The notes below the pieces were generated by a model. The model saw only the letters and a program-made list of their open reading frames with translations, was not told where the DNA came from and did not search any database. From NCBI GenBank assembly GCA_916613615.1, contig OU744725.1, positions 8,538,708 to 8,602,707 on the forward strand: a stretch of DNA of 64,000 bases, in the 5' to 3' direction. This document shows, one piece after another, positions 25,653 to 35,858 of the stretch (position 1 is its first letter; each line of letters begins with the position of its first letter). The DNA comes from Steromphala cineraria (taxonomy: Eukaryota > Mollusca > Gastropoda > Trochida > Trochidae). The translations under genes were made by a program, and so were the position numbers.

Positions 25653-27828
25653 GTAAACAAATAAACAAAATATAATTGATTGAGATCACGTAAACATATT
25701 TCCCCTACAACATGCTAAGAGAACAGCATTGACAAATCATGATTGGTTAAATCATTTATTTTGCGTAAGGACGCGTTTGAGGGACGCAGCCCGGACAGCT
25801 GTGTTTCCCTCGCGATTGAATAGCTTATCTTTAATAATCACCAACCGATTAATTAATGAATTATATCTATAATAATAAGTATATGACAAATAGAAATAGG
25901 TCCATTTGATCATAATTTCTACCAATATAGCAAATGAGCTGAACATTTTATCATATTGTCCTTTTATTAATGAAAGAAACAGGCAAAAGATCTTTTACCA
26001 TTTAAAGATTTTATTGTTTTCTGATATTTGTTTGTTTAAGGGTTTTCACTAAATGATCATTACTAACTTCGATACAATTTACGTTAGAGTCACAAAACAA
26101 TGTAGATAGATTTCGTAGGTTTCATTGTTTGTCAATCAATGAAAACTCCAAAATTATGAGCAAGCGTTCTTGATCTCTAGAAATATCGAGGAAAAACACA
26201 ATCGTTGATTTTTAACTGGTAAGGATATTGTGTAGTCGATCTTCCATTTCTAATTTCCATTTTAAAAACACAACGTTAGATTAATCGATGTTGATGAGAT
26301 AGAAATGTAAAACATCCTTAATAAACTGATCTAATGAAGTGAAAAAATAATTTGGAATCTTTTTATGCTTTAAATATTGTCAATTTTCCCTCTATTAGAA
26401 ACATATTGAAATTGTATCCAATTCATTATTCACGGAAATTACCCATTACAGTCATAAGGACGCGTGCTGTTTCATAGTTGTACTCGATACGGCCATGTTG
26501 AAGAATGGCATTACATATTTAATTTGCGAAAATTTTACTTCATTTAAAAGCAATTTCTTTAATCTTAATCAATCACGGAAGGAATCATATGTTCTTAGAT
26601 TCCATTTAATACTAATAGGATCAATTACTGCGATGTTGATTGATCGGTTAAATAATAATTTCGTAAAAAGAGATTCATTCGAATTAAATGTCAATTTTAT
26701 CAAAATTAAAATCGTACAATGCTTAATTTACATCGCAAGCAAACATAATTTGATTTTGAAAAAGCATTTTATATCTTGTCAATATGTTGAGAGTTGATTC
26801 GAGAAGAATTGTGTGTAAGAATGACGTGAATCAATCTGACACAATGCTGACATTTGCATCGTTTGTATTTAGTAATTTTCAGATTTTACACCAGTTTGCT
26901 ACCATTCAACGTTTACAAAAATCAATAGCAATGTTATGAAATCGAAACTTCTCACTGAACGCCGTTATCAATTTACAACCTTCCCTTAGTTCATAAAATG
27001 ATAGGTGATGTAACATATCATCATCATCCCGTTAATACACACTGAATAAGATGTAGATATAATTAATTGCACATTAACAATAATCCTGATTTATGTCTTG
27101 TACAACTGCGTGATAATTCGCAGGACACATGTTCCTAATTGGATGTGGCCAGGTCTCCCAGGCCGGGGGCGAGAGCTCCACTCGCTAGTTAACTAATGAG
27201 GGGTTCAACACACGGATAGGCGCGGAACTCATCAATCAGACTTATACACTGTAGACATTTCCGTTACAAGCTTACACTGTACGTAGGTCAATTTGCCAAT
27301 AAGCACGATATTCATCGATCCCTTTTACTAATAGTCTTAATAGGTTTGTATACATCACTGATCGGTATTAATGGCTTCCATGTGTGAGAATTGAATCTGT
27401 TGTTAAACGTCGTTGTTGATCGTATGCATATGTTTGAATAGTAAAATCTGAAGCTATTCAGCGAGCATCCTTTGCCTCAATATAAGCAATCTTCAAACCC
27501 AAGGTAACGCTAAATAACGTCTGATTACAAATGCATTAGAGATAGAGATGATGGTGGAAGAGGGTAGATTAAAGATGAACAAAGATAGGGATGCAATTTC
27601 AGACGGGCTTTAATAAGTCGAATTTTTTAGAAGAGCATTTTCTGAAAAAAGGAAATTTTTGTTCGAAGCACGTTTCGTACATTCGCTTTGCTATTTATCA
27701 GGTTAAAGATATATCGTGTTTACTATTTAAGAGAACACTCATCAATTAGCAATTTCTCACATTTAAATAAACAATGCAAAACCTGACATGGTTTTATCGA
27801 CAAAGCCGGGATGTAGGCCTCTTATTGC
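25653..27828. other. AT-rich stretch, no gene recognised
   Basis: ORFs here (25752-25946 minus, 26495-26797 plus) are short and AT-driven. A locally GC-rich patch at 27140-27240 stands out from its surroundings but matches nothing I know. Confidence 0.4.
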
Positions 27829-28440
27829 AGAAGAAGAAGAAGATTTATTTACTCAAGGCTACAAAGTAGCATAATGAGGTTTACAAGAGGTTTCAATGAT
27901 TTCATATATGGACAATGCGATAATTTATCTAAATTTACTTAGCACATGGTGGAAGAATATGGACAGATTCATTAAGGTGTGAACATTTTTTGTTTGAAAT
28001 AATGTAGTCATATTAAAAATTGAAGGATTTACAATACATTTCTGAGGAATGAACTTTTCCCTTAATTCGTTGAAAAAATTACATTTGAATAAATAATGGT
28101 ACTCATCTCCAATGACATTTGAGGTGCATAATGTACATTTTCTAAATTCATAATCAATTTTAGACCATCGTCCGGTTTCCACAGGAAGGCGATGATTGGA
28201 CAGTCTAAAATGCAAAAGATTGTATATATACTTTTCAGGCAAGTGTTGTAAATAAAATTCAATATCAGTATTTCTTTTAATCATCTTATAAAATCTACCC
28301 TTAGATGATATATCAATATCTGAATACCATTTTTGTATAAAAAGGTCTGTAAGGCTATTCTTGACCTTATATTTAATCCAATCAATATTAACTAATGGAG
28401 GGTACATCCATACATAATTATTTCCCGTCTTTATCAAGAT
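27829..28440 (-). mobile_element. 5'-truncated LINE fragment (C-terminal end of ORF2)
   Basis: The minus-strand ORF at 27925-28437 (170 codons) has a Cys-x2-Cys, His, Cys cluster (CTLCTSNVIGDEYHYLFKC) followed by NELREKFIP. This is the zinc-knuckle-like C-terminus found after the reverse transcriptase in many animal non-LTR retrotransposons. The upstream HLPEKYIYNLLHFRLSNHRL helix is typical of the same region. The 3' end lies at about 27830 in a CTT-rich tail (minus strand). The reverse transcriptase and endonuclease are missing, as expected for a 5'-truncated copy. It is a different family from the LINE at 38.7 kb. Confidence 0.7.
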
Positions 28441-29161
28441 GTAGTTAACATGGTTTTTGTTCGAATCATAGTTGCTATTTTGATATCAATTAAACAATCA
28501 AACCCCAGAATGTTAATCAAATATTTAAAAACATGCAATGTGTTAAATATGTAAACGACGTTTTGAAATGGTAGAGGTTACAAAGTATAATCAATTCTCT
28601 AACTAAGGTTTGCTACCTGACAAATAGAATTAAGTTGACGTCATACATTTATAGTTGTCATCGTTTATTTAGTTATGACACCACGGTAAATAGACGTCTT
28701 GCCTTCAGGCATCGTTGGACACCATCTTAACAACCATGTTCAGTTGCCTTTTTAGGTTAGGGCATAATAATGTTTAAGTTTAAATCACGTTGTTTTGTGC
28801 GATGATTTGTTTACTTTATCTATCTTGAAAGCCGATTTTCTTAAACTAAAACAGTTTATAATCATTGTCGATTCTCTTCAATTCAATCAGATTCCCACAC
28901 TTATCGCACAACGCCCGTATATAAACTGCAATTATTTTTTGTGTTTATTTTATTCGTTTTAAAAATCTGTTCATTTAAAAAAAGTTTTGTGTTCAAAGTA
29001 TAAAGAAAACGAAAAATCCTTATCTAGTACACGAACCTTCAAACATTGTCCTAATAAGCGATGGTGTCATGAGTTAACGAAAAGGTAATGTATTTTCCTA
29101 CTTGTAACCTTATCATCTTTGAAGTTGCTCCCTCTCATCCAATTACCAAATGTCGTTGCAG
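28441..29161. other. Probable upstream intron of the lectin-domain receptor gene
   Basis: No exon is identified. A first exon encoding a signal peptide must lie upstream of 29162 if the receptor model is right, but I could not find it. The region ends in the acceptor TGTCGTTGCAG at 29151-29161. Confidence 0.4.
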
Positions 29162-29530
29162 AAAGCGTGACAGAGATCCACACAGAGACGGTGTGTTTCA
29201 ACACAGACCCGTGCAAGGACAAGTACCACACCCTGACGTGCGACTCGTCCAAGAGGATAGCAGTCCACCACGCTGTGTACGGCTTCAAGTCGGCCTCGAG
29301 GTGTCCCGCCATACACACGTGTGATAATGCTACAGACACGTCGTGTTGTGACACTGAGACTAGAGGTGACTGTCAGCTTCCCTTCCACCAGGCAGGCATA
29401 GACCAGATAGTGGAGGACTGTTACGGCCAGTCCAGATGTTCCTTCCCCAGTCCCAAGACATCGGGGTCATGTTCGGACTCCACAGTGAAAGTATCAAGCT
29501 ACTCCAAACTGTACTACAGATGTATTGCGG
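29162..29530 (+). CDS. Receptor exon: SUEL-type lectin domain
   Basis: The exon encodes about 123 residues. Diagnostic pattern: an N-terminal Cys (TVCFNTDPC), TLTCDSSKRIAVHHAVYGF, then VEDCYGQSRCSFPSPKTSGS, and finally a Tyr-Tyr-Arg-Cys ending. This matches the SUEL or rhamnose-binding-lectin fold (Cys, then LxC, then YG, then DCxGxxxC, then a final YxC). The domain usually binds rhamnose or galactose. The exon has 2 bases completing a codon at its start and ends one base into a codon at the donor GTACGT (29531). Confidence 0.8.
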
Positions 29531-32500
29531 GTACGTCTTGCTTCATGATAACGACAAATCTATTCAATTTGTTCTTTGTTTAAATACAAAGGTGTGGGCC
29601 ATCGGCAGTAAATACAATATGGTCCATAAATAGTAATAAGGTATTTGCAAAAACAGTATAATAACTATTTCAGTACTGTCTTGAGGCGGAAATTAAACGC
29701 ATGGTAAATGTAACAAGTCACATTTTTAATATAAGATTCTTGAATTTACAATCCAAGTAAACCTAGCCTCAATATTATCCGTTTCACTCCGATATTGAGT
29801 CTAGAAAGGTCTAGTAGAGGGTCGCGTCAGCACACGTATCGAAATGACCAATCAAAGCTCATCTTACCAATTCACAATAGTCTGCCTTCGCACGTATAAC
29901 GTTGGAGGGTCATAGGTCGCAGAAAGGTCGACTGACGCGACCCTCTACTAGACCTTTCTAGACTCAATATCGAAGTGAAACGGGTAATAGTGAGGCTAAG
30001 TTTACTTGGACTGTTGATTGGAAGACATAAGCATGGTATGCGGTGACAGTGACGGGTTCTTGTATTACTTACAGGCCATATATTACTGACGAAGGTTATA
30101 ATCAGCGTCAAAGATCAGCAGAAAGTGGTACCAAGACTCAGTCAAAACTATTATGATAACTTAAAGGAAAACTTATGCTTGGTATATTGGATGATATTGA
30201 TTTTGAAGCTTTCACTATATAAACTCTCCAATACTGGAAATATATACAAATCAATTTATATGCCACATCACAGATACCAAACAAGCCCATCATTAAGAAA
30301 TATTAGAAAATGAGTTACGAATTATACGGTTATTTTAATATTTCAATATCATTCTAAATTAGTCTACACTTTTACACATTTAGAAATAAAGTCTATAACA
30401 TCGTTTTTATGCAATTGTCTCTGTAGGATCCACTATAGCAGACTTCTGTTCCGTGGAGACGGTTCGAGGCGAGTCGACCTTCTCTGTATTTGACCCGAGG
30501 ACCTCTGCCTTCAAATCGGGCACCTGTTCCTGCACGGTGGACTCCTCCACACAGGGCGAGAAGGCCAGTATCCAGGTGTACGGCGTGTACATGAGACTGA
30601 ACGGCACGACACAGGACAACAGGTGTTCCAAGCTGAGCATTTACGACAAGGACACGGCCTATACATTCGGCTGTGAGAACGACAAAAAGGTGGAGGAGGA
30701 TGAGGAACAGGAACAGTCTCTGCTCAACACGACCACCCCCATCACCGTCAGGCTCTCCCTCTCTGATGAAAGTCTCCCTAGATACGTCTGGATTGGATTC
30801 GAAGGTAATGGTCAAAGAGGATTCTTGTGCTATAGGGATATATGTTATATTGGCGATGAATACCGAGACTTATCAATTAAAAAAAGAACATGGTATCAGT
30901 CACTAGTGACTGATAACAACAATGATAACAACAATGATCTGACTTAATCAAACAATGATCTGACACATGACGTCCCTGTAAAGCTTTCTTTCTATGATGC
31001 GAGTCTTCCAAGGCACGTCTGGATTGGATCGGAGCTAATGATAAAAGAAGCTTGAGTGATACATGCATTGCACCAAAGGATCTTGCAAAATTGGTAACTT
31101 GGAAATAGCGACCTGATCCTGGCTGCATTTTTGTATAAGTCTGTGATGCTTTGAAATTATTTGGTTATATACTTGTCTCTTTCATGCCAGAACCTCTCGA
31201 TCAATGCCAACTCTTCGGCCTCTATCGGTTCCAATGTGCACGATAGATTAGGAAATAAAGACTATGTGATTTTTAAACAGTGTAATTATGCATGGCCTCA
31301 GATATATCTCGTTTGGATTCGAACTTTTTGTAATACAGCGATATGTGAAACACGAAATATCTAATTGGAGAGGACACTAGACTAGGCAATATAGTTTCCT
31401 GTACACTCTCTGTGTTATTGCTTTAATCATTGATACTTTAGAAAAGATGTTATCTGATAAAGTGATGAAGTAGTTATTGGAGAACCTCTAAAGACAATGT
31501 GAAACACTGTCGTAAAGCAGTCCCCTTTTTAAATTGTAGCTATGACCTTATAATGATGTAAATGATAACGACAAACCTGTGCAACGTGTTAAGTTCTCAT
31601 GATGCAAAGATAACAGAAATCAATTAGGTTTAGGGCTTTTGAAGTGTGGGATTAATATTCGCACGGAAGATTAAAAATCCAATTGAAAGTGCCACTTGGG
31701 CGGTAAAACCTCTTACATGATTATCCCATTTAGCAACCTAACCCGACCGCTGCAACGTGATGTAATGCTCACCGTTCCACCGTTATGTGCTATTATCAAT
31801 CAAACTGGATCATCACAAAACTTAGAAATAGGCTGGGATGTAATTAATGTCCAATAACGTTCAAGTAATCCCTTTGCCCGGGGTGTTAATATTCCGGGCT
31901 AACATTGATTTTAATTTCGCTGTCTTTTTTTATGAGATTATTTCCCATTCAAGTACGATTAAGATTTCCTGACATGAACAAAACATAGATTGAGGCGTTG
32001 GATCCCATCAGAGAATTACCATAGATTTAATGTTGTGTTTCACCAGCTAACGATGCCTCCACACTTGTCCTGAGATGTCATGCCGAAGAAGGGAACACGG
32101 ACATCTTTAATGTGGTTGTCAAGGACGCGGATGGAATTGGTAATAAATCTTATAAATTTCATTAAACACGGATTTAAGGATGATGTTCTAACTCATATAA
32201 TGTATTAGATATACCAAAAATGGCATTTATATCATAGAATCTATACAAGTGGAATTATGTTTCACTAATAATGTTATGGATAATATTCTAGTTCATATGA
32301 TTTAGTGAGATATGCCCATTTCACATTTCTTTATTGGATTGTTTATCAGAAGAAGTATGGTTAATCAATACTGATTTGTATAATTTGCATAAGTTAGAGC
32401 CATGGCTACAACAACTGGTTATAGATTTAATAACTAGAAATGTTTTGTCATATATCATCATTTGCAAAACAAGTCAATAAATCAGATGATTTCTGTGTTT

Positions 32501-33883
32501 AGATCCGGACTTTGTGGCAGCCATACTGTTTGGTGTTCTCATCCTGGTAGTCGTGCTATCCATCACCCTGGCCGGCTTCCCCTGGTACATGAGGTAATAG
32601 ACATAATTAGCCAAACAATGCGGTCTTTTGGTCTCAAATAACGATGGAAAATCTATTATATTGATAAATGATATTCTAATCAATCAAACTTGTTTTTTCA
32701 ATCCCACTGTTATTCTGAGTAATCGCGTGAATAAGAAACCTCTGTCTCAATAAAGGTGCCACTGACCTCTTATATATAACGCATTAGTCTCTGATAACAT
32801 TAATTTCAACTCTACAGATGTATTTGAATAAAGGTCGACAGTACGACTGATTACTTTATTATCAAGTAACGAAGTTAGTTTGATTGATCCTTTTATATAA
32901 ATTAAATGCACTTGGATATTCAAATGCTGATGGACATCGCTTGAAACGTAATAATGTGTACTATATCAAATCACTAAACGCACTAATGAGATTTTGTTTC
33001 CTTTAGAAAACTAACGATGGAGATCGAAGCAAAGAAGAAACATAGCGTTGTGTCCAATGGAGTGGACGGAGTCCCTAAGACCCGCCGGAGTTCCCGTGAC
33101 CCCAAGATATACATGGAGATGGAGGACGCAATGAACGGGATGACGGTAGGCACCAGTATACCAATGGAGACAAGGGCTCCCTACTACTCCGATACATACG
33201 AGTCCAAGCAGAACGGGAAGAGGAAGAGTGAACCCAAGGTAGTCCCTATACCAGAGGTTCCTAAAGTAGCGGAAGTGACCAGGGATAGCTGCTACCTGGG
33301 CATGGATAGTCCCACCCTGAAGAAGAGCAGTCTGGGTTCAAGCCTAGAGCACCTGGACAATACAGACTCTGATCACGGATCAACCATCTACTCAGAACCT
33401 TATGCAATGATGTCCTGCTCTAGCTTCAAGGACGATAACGTGTGCCCGTCGTCTACGTCGACCTTGACCTTAAGGTCAAACAAGGAAGAGGATATGGAGA
33501 ACAGATACGAGGCGACGTTCGGGGACGGGGACAAGGACCATCTACGACGGGCTGGTGACTGTAGCATGGTGGAGAATGAGGATGAGTACCTCATACCGGT
33601 TACTCCTGATGTCAGCCAAGAGAGGAGAGGTTCTCAGCATTCTCTCCAGTATGAGGCTATTCCTGTAGGCAAACCAAACCAGGAGGGAAACAGAAGGAGA
33701 TCGCTCTCCTACTTCGTCAACCAGGCCTTTGATACACCCATAGGCGACAGACCTCCCCTCCCACCTCCACTGTCAGGCAGAGAACCACTTGCAGATAGAC
33801 GCCCCCTGGTGGAGATGGACGAAACCTCATCAGCACCTGCAGACCCTAATCCATTCGCCAACAGTGAATACTTCATTTCATAG
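29162..33883 (+). CDS. Single-pass receptor with SUEL/rhamnose-binding lectin domain (5' end missing)
   Basis: Five exons join in consistent frame: 29162-29530, 30427-30804, 32047-32139, 32503-32593 and 33007-33883. The first three introns between them are phase 1 and the last is phase 2, and all have GT/AG ends. The order is: a galactose/rhamnose-binding-lectin-like domain; a second extracellular module rich in beta-strand pattern, possibly CUB-like; a short linker; one transmembrane helix; and a cytoplasmic tail of about 290 residues with many tyrosines and a proline-rich stretch. It should be a type I surface protein that binds glycans and signals inside. The signal-peptide exon was not found, so the gene extends left of 29162. 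The ligand and pathway are unknown; the domain order and the tail motifs are visible, the function is inferred. Confidence 0.75.
29752..30010. mobile_element. Foldback MITE in receptor intron
   Basis: The two ends form inverted repeats of about 78 bp (29752-29829 and 29932-30010) around a loop of about 100 bp. The outer ends read TCCAAGTAAACCTAGCCTCA inward with a few mismatches. The inner ends share GAGGGTCGCGTCAG. It lies between the lectin exon and the next exon of the receptor. No target duplication was clear. Confidence 0.75.
30427..30804 (+). CDS. Receptor exon: second extracellular module, possibly CUB-like
   Basis: The exon encodes about 126 residues with alternating hydrophobic strands and paired cysteines (FKSGTCSCTV, NRCSKLSIYD, TFGCEND) and ends RYVWIGFE before the donor GTAATG. 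The strand pattern, with a hydrophobic IQVYGVYMRLN core, is compatible with a CUB or similar beta-sandwich, but I cannot confirm the family. An acidic insert (VEEDEEQEQ) interrupts it. The exon starts after CTCTGTAG and is phase 1 at both ends. Confidence 0.65.
30955..31055 (+). pseudogene. Decayed duplicate of the end of the preceding receptor exon
   Basis: The frame reads DVPVKLSFYDASLPRHVWIG and then hits a stop. It mirrors the real exon's ending (ITVRLSLSDESLPRYVWIG at about 30738-30797) at both DNA and protein level. No donor site is kept at the right place. This is a partial exon duplication about 220 bp downstream of its source. Confidence 0.7.
32047..32139 (+). CDS. Receptor exon: short extracellular segment
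   Basis: A 93-base exon between acceptor CACCAG (32041-32046) and donor GTAATA encodes about 31 residues including STLVLRCHAEEGNTDIFNVV. It is phase 1 at both ends, so it joins the neighbours without a shift. It supplies a Cys that may pair with one in the preceding exon, closing that domain. Confidence 0.65.
32503..32593 (+). CDS. Receptor exon: transmembrane helix
   Basis: The exon encodes a run of about 22 hydrophobic residues (AAILFGVLILVVVLSITLAG) followed by FPWYMR. It has acceptor TGTGTTTAG and donor GTAATAG, entering phase 1 and leaving phase 2. It marks the receptor as a single-pass protein. Confidence 0.8.
33007..33883 (+). CDS. Receptor exon: tyrosine-rich cytoplasmic tail
   Basis: The final exon encodes about 291 residues from the acceptor CTTTAG (33001-33006) to TAG at 33881. 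The tail starts with basic residues as expected after a membrane helix. It has many Tyr in acidic or polar contexts (KIYMEME, STIYSEPYAMM, DEYLIPV), one ITIM-type LQYEAI (33644-33661) and a proline-rich RPPLPPPLSGREP stretch that could bind SH3 domains. Codon third positions are GC-richer than the surrounding DNA, as in other real exons here. Kinase or phosphatase recruitment is inferred from motifs only. Confidence 0.8.
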
Positions 33884-34613
33884 GGGTTGCCAAAGGACTT
33901 TAAATGGCATAGCTATACTTGGGTTTATCTTGCTTCAGAAAGCATTGAACGCACAATTGCGTGTGTATGCCGAAGATATCAAAGACACCATTTAACGGCT
34001 GGTTGTACTTGTTACATAGACACTGTATACATGTTCGGGCTTGATGGTGTCCAAATGTCCATCATGCATCTCTATTTGTTAAACGAACAGAACAGTGTTG
34101 AATATGTGAAGAAGAGTCGAGAATGTTTAAGACATCTTTGGAAAAAAAACTGCATATTTACTCGTTTAATGTATATACTTTGTATGCAATCTGTCTCATA
34201 GTGTAAATAACTTACAATTGGACATTTTTCAATTGATGTATTTTGATATCGATTTATGATATTTTTACAAAGTAATGTACAGGAAACTGCAATAACATGT
34301 TCCTACATGTAAAGATTTTGCTACATAAAACAAGGAGAAACAAAGAAAAAATATAGATATATATATATGTTTCCAAATTGTCTCATTTTGCAATTCGATA
34401 TTCAAATGATAGAAAAAGATAAATAGATAAAAGAGCTTTACAATTTTGCATATTAAATGACAATTCTTTTATTATGGTAAATGGAATATCACATTACTAC
34501 GAATAAATGTCACATATAACAAAAAGATATAGAATAGCAGTCTTTGAAACCTTGACATTAGCTGACATTATCCCAGATGAATATGACCTATTGATTTTAT
34601 TGGTTCTTCTATA
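33884..34613. other. Probable 3' UTR and downstream sequence of the receptor gene
   Basis: No further coding exon is seen. ORFs at 33789-33995 and 33887-34201 overlap or directly follow the stop and look like UTR shadow. The polyadenylation site is not clear. Confidence 0.4.
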
Positions 34614-34615
34614 TA

Positions 34616-35133
34616 AACTCACGGGCAAAAGAAAGGTTTCACCTTAGTTGATTTCATCATAAACATAATTTTCTATTACAAATATTTTCATTTTTAGACG
34701 TCGTACGCTAAAACAGAACAGTGCAATCCTTTAGTTATCAATCAAAGAATACTTCTAGACGTGTTTGATTTTTTGTGTGGAAAATTGAAATTTTTTTTTT
34801 TTTTCTTTTTTAATTAATTTTAATAAACAACAAATGGCCATCGATTTATAAGCTATATTTTACTAAAAAATCACAAAACAAACCTTGTTTTCCACTCATT
34901 TACACCCTTTTTAACATGGTAGCGGTCATGTTGGTGTAAATTTCATTTTTTACCCCGGTCTTCTTTAAACAAAGATATCTTAACAAAAAATTAATCAATC
35001 AACGATCAATTCATATGAAATATTGTAGATATGATTAATGTTGATGATTCCATAATCAAATGCGTCATATATATTTCAAATCGTTGTAAAATCGAAACCA
35101 ACTGAGGTGAAACCTTTCCTTTGCCCGTGAGTT
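34616..35133. mobile_element. TA-flanked MITE, about 518 bp
   Basis: Terminal inverted repeats of about 30 bp begin AACTCACGGGCAAAAGAAAG on the left and AACTCACGGGCAAAGGAAAG (minus strand) on the right. TA dinucleotides flank both ends (34614-34615, 35134-35135). There is no coding capacity. Termini share the pattern AACT, then ACG, then CAAAAGAAA with the larger element at 12136-13179. Confidence 0.75.
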
Positions 35134-35513
35134 TAGTCAACTTCGTAATTAATGCGCCCTTCTAAAACTTTCTCAAATCAATTTATATTGGTTATATATC
35201 AGGTTATTAACAGTGCCTTAAAATGTACTTCATGAAGCTCACGGAGAAAGGTGAAACGTGTTAGCAAATACTTTCATGAATGAACATATGACATTTTTGT
35301 GACATTGCTACGTTCGGCCAACAAATATGTTCTTCCTAATGTTGTCTAGACTTGGTACAGGTTCAAAAGCGTTTGTCATCACATGCATGCAAACAATTAG
35401 ATCCATGTTATCACCAACCAGCCCGTACTTTCTGAATGTACTGACGTTAAACTGTGATAGTTAAAGAAGGGTTTGGTTATACGCTATTTGTATGCTTACA
35501 CGGTACTTGTTAA

Positions 35514-35854
35514 AGAGGCAGTAGCACGTTTTTTGATAATTTTCACTGATAATTGTAAGTTAATGTTAAATGTATTATTTTGACAGTGTCAAAAATCTTA
35601 TTACACAAGCCAATCATCCATAGTCAGAGGACTAAGTATGAAGATTCACTTAAAATCCATTGGCGGCCATTTTTTGTGAACACCTTTAATTCATGTTGTG
35701 TAAGAAATAGGAATCGCATGGCTAAACTTTACGTTATATATTTGAATTATTACTGCTCCATTTAGTTTAAATTCATTGTCTTTCAATTGGAATCATTAAT
35801 TTTCATGTTCCTGACATTACCTTATATTCCCCCTAAAAACGTGCTACTGCCCCT
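35514..35854 (+). mobile_element. TTAA-flanked MITE, copy 2
   Basis: The element starts AGAGGCAGTAGCACG and ends CGTGCTACTGCCCCT, flanked on both sides by TTAA (35510-35513 and 35855-35858). It is collinear with the copies at 44887 and (inverted) 14639. An exact TTAA duplication indicates piggyBac-type insertion. Confidence 0.8.
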
Positions 35855-35858
35855 TTAA

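Noticed and set aside
27140..27240. tRNA gene or tRNA-derived SINE in a GC-rich patch
   Set aside because: A GGTTCAA-like string is present but no cloverleaf or proper A and B boxes could be built.
29119..29583. Intronless lectin ORF starting upstream of 29162
   Set aside because: The frame runs through the acceptor TTGCAG and past the donor GTACGT. The lectin domain is bounded by these splice sites and its phase matches the next exon.
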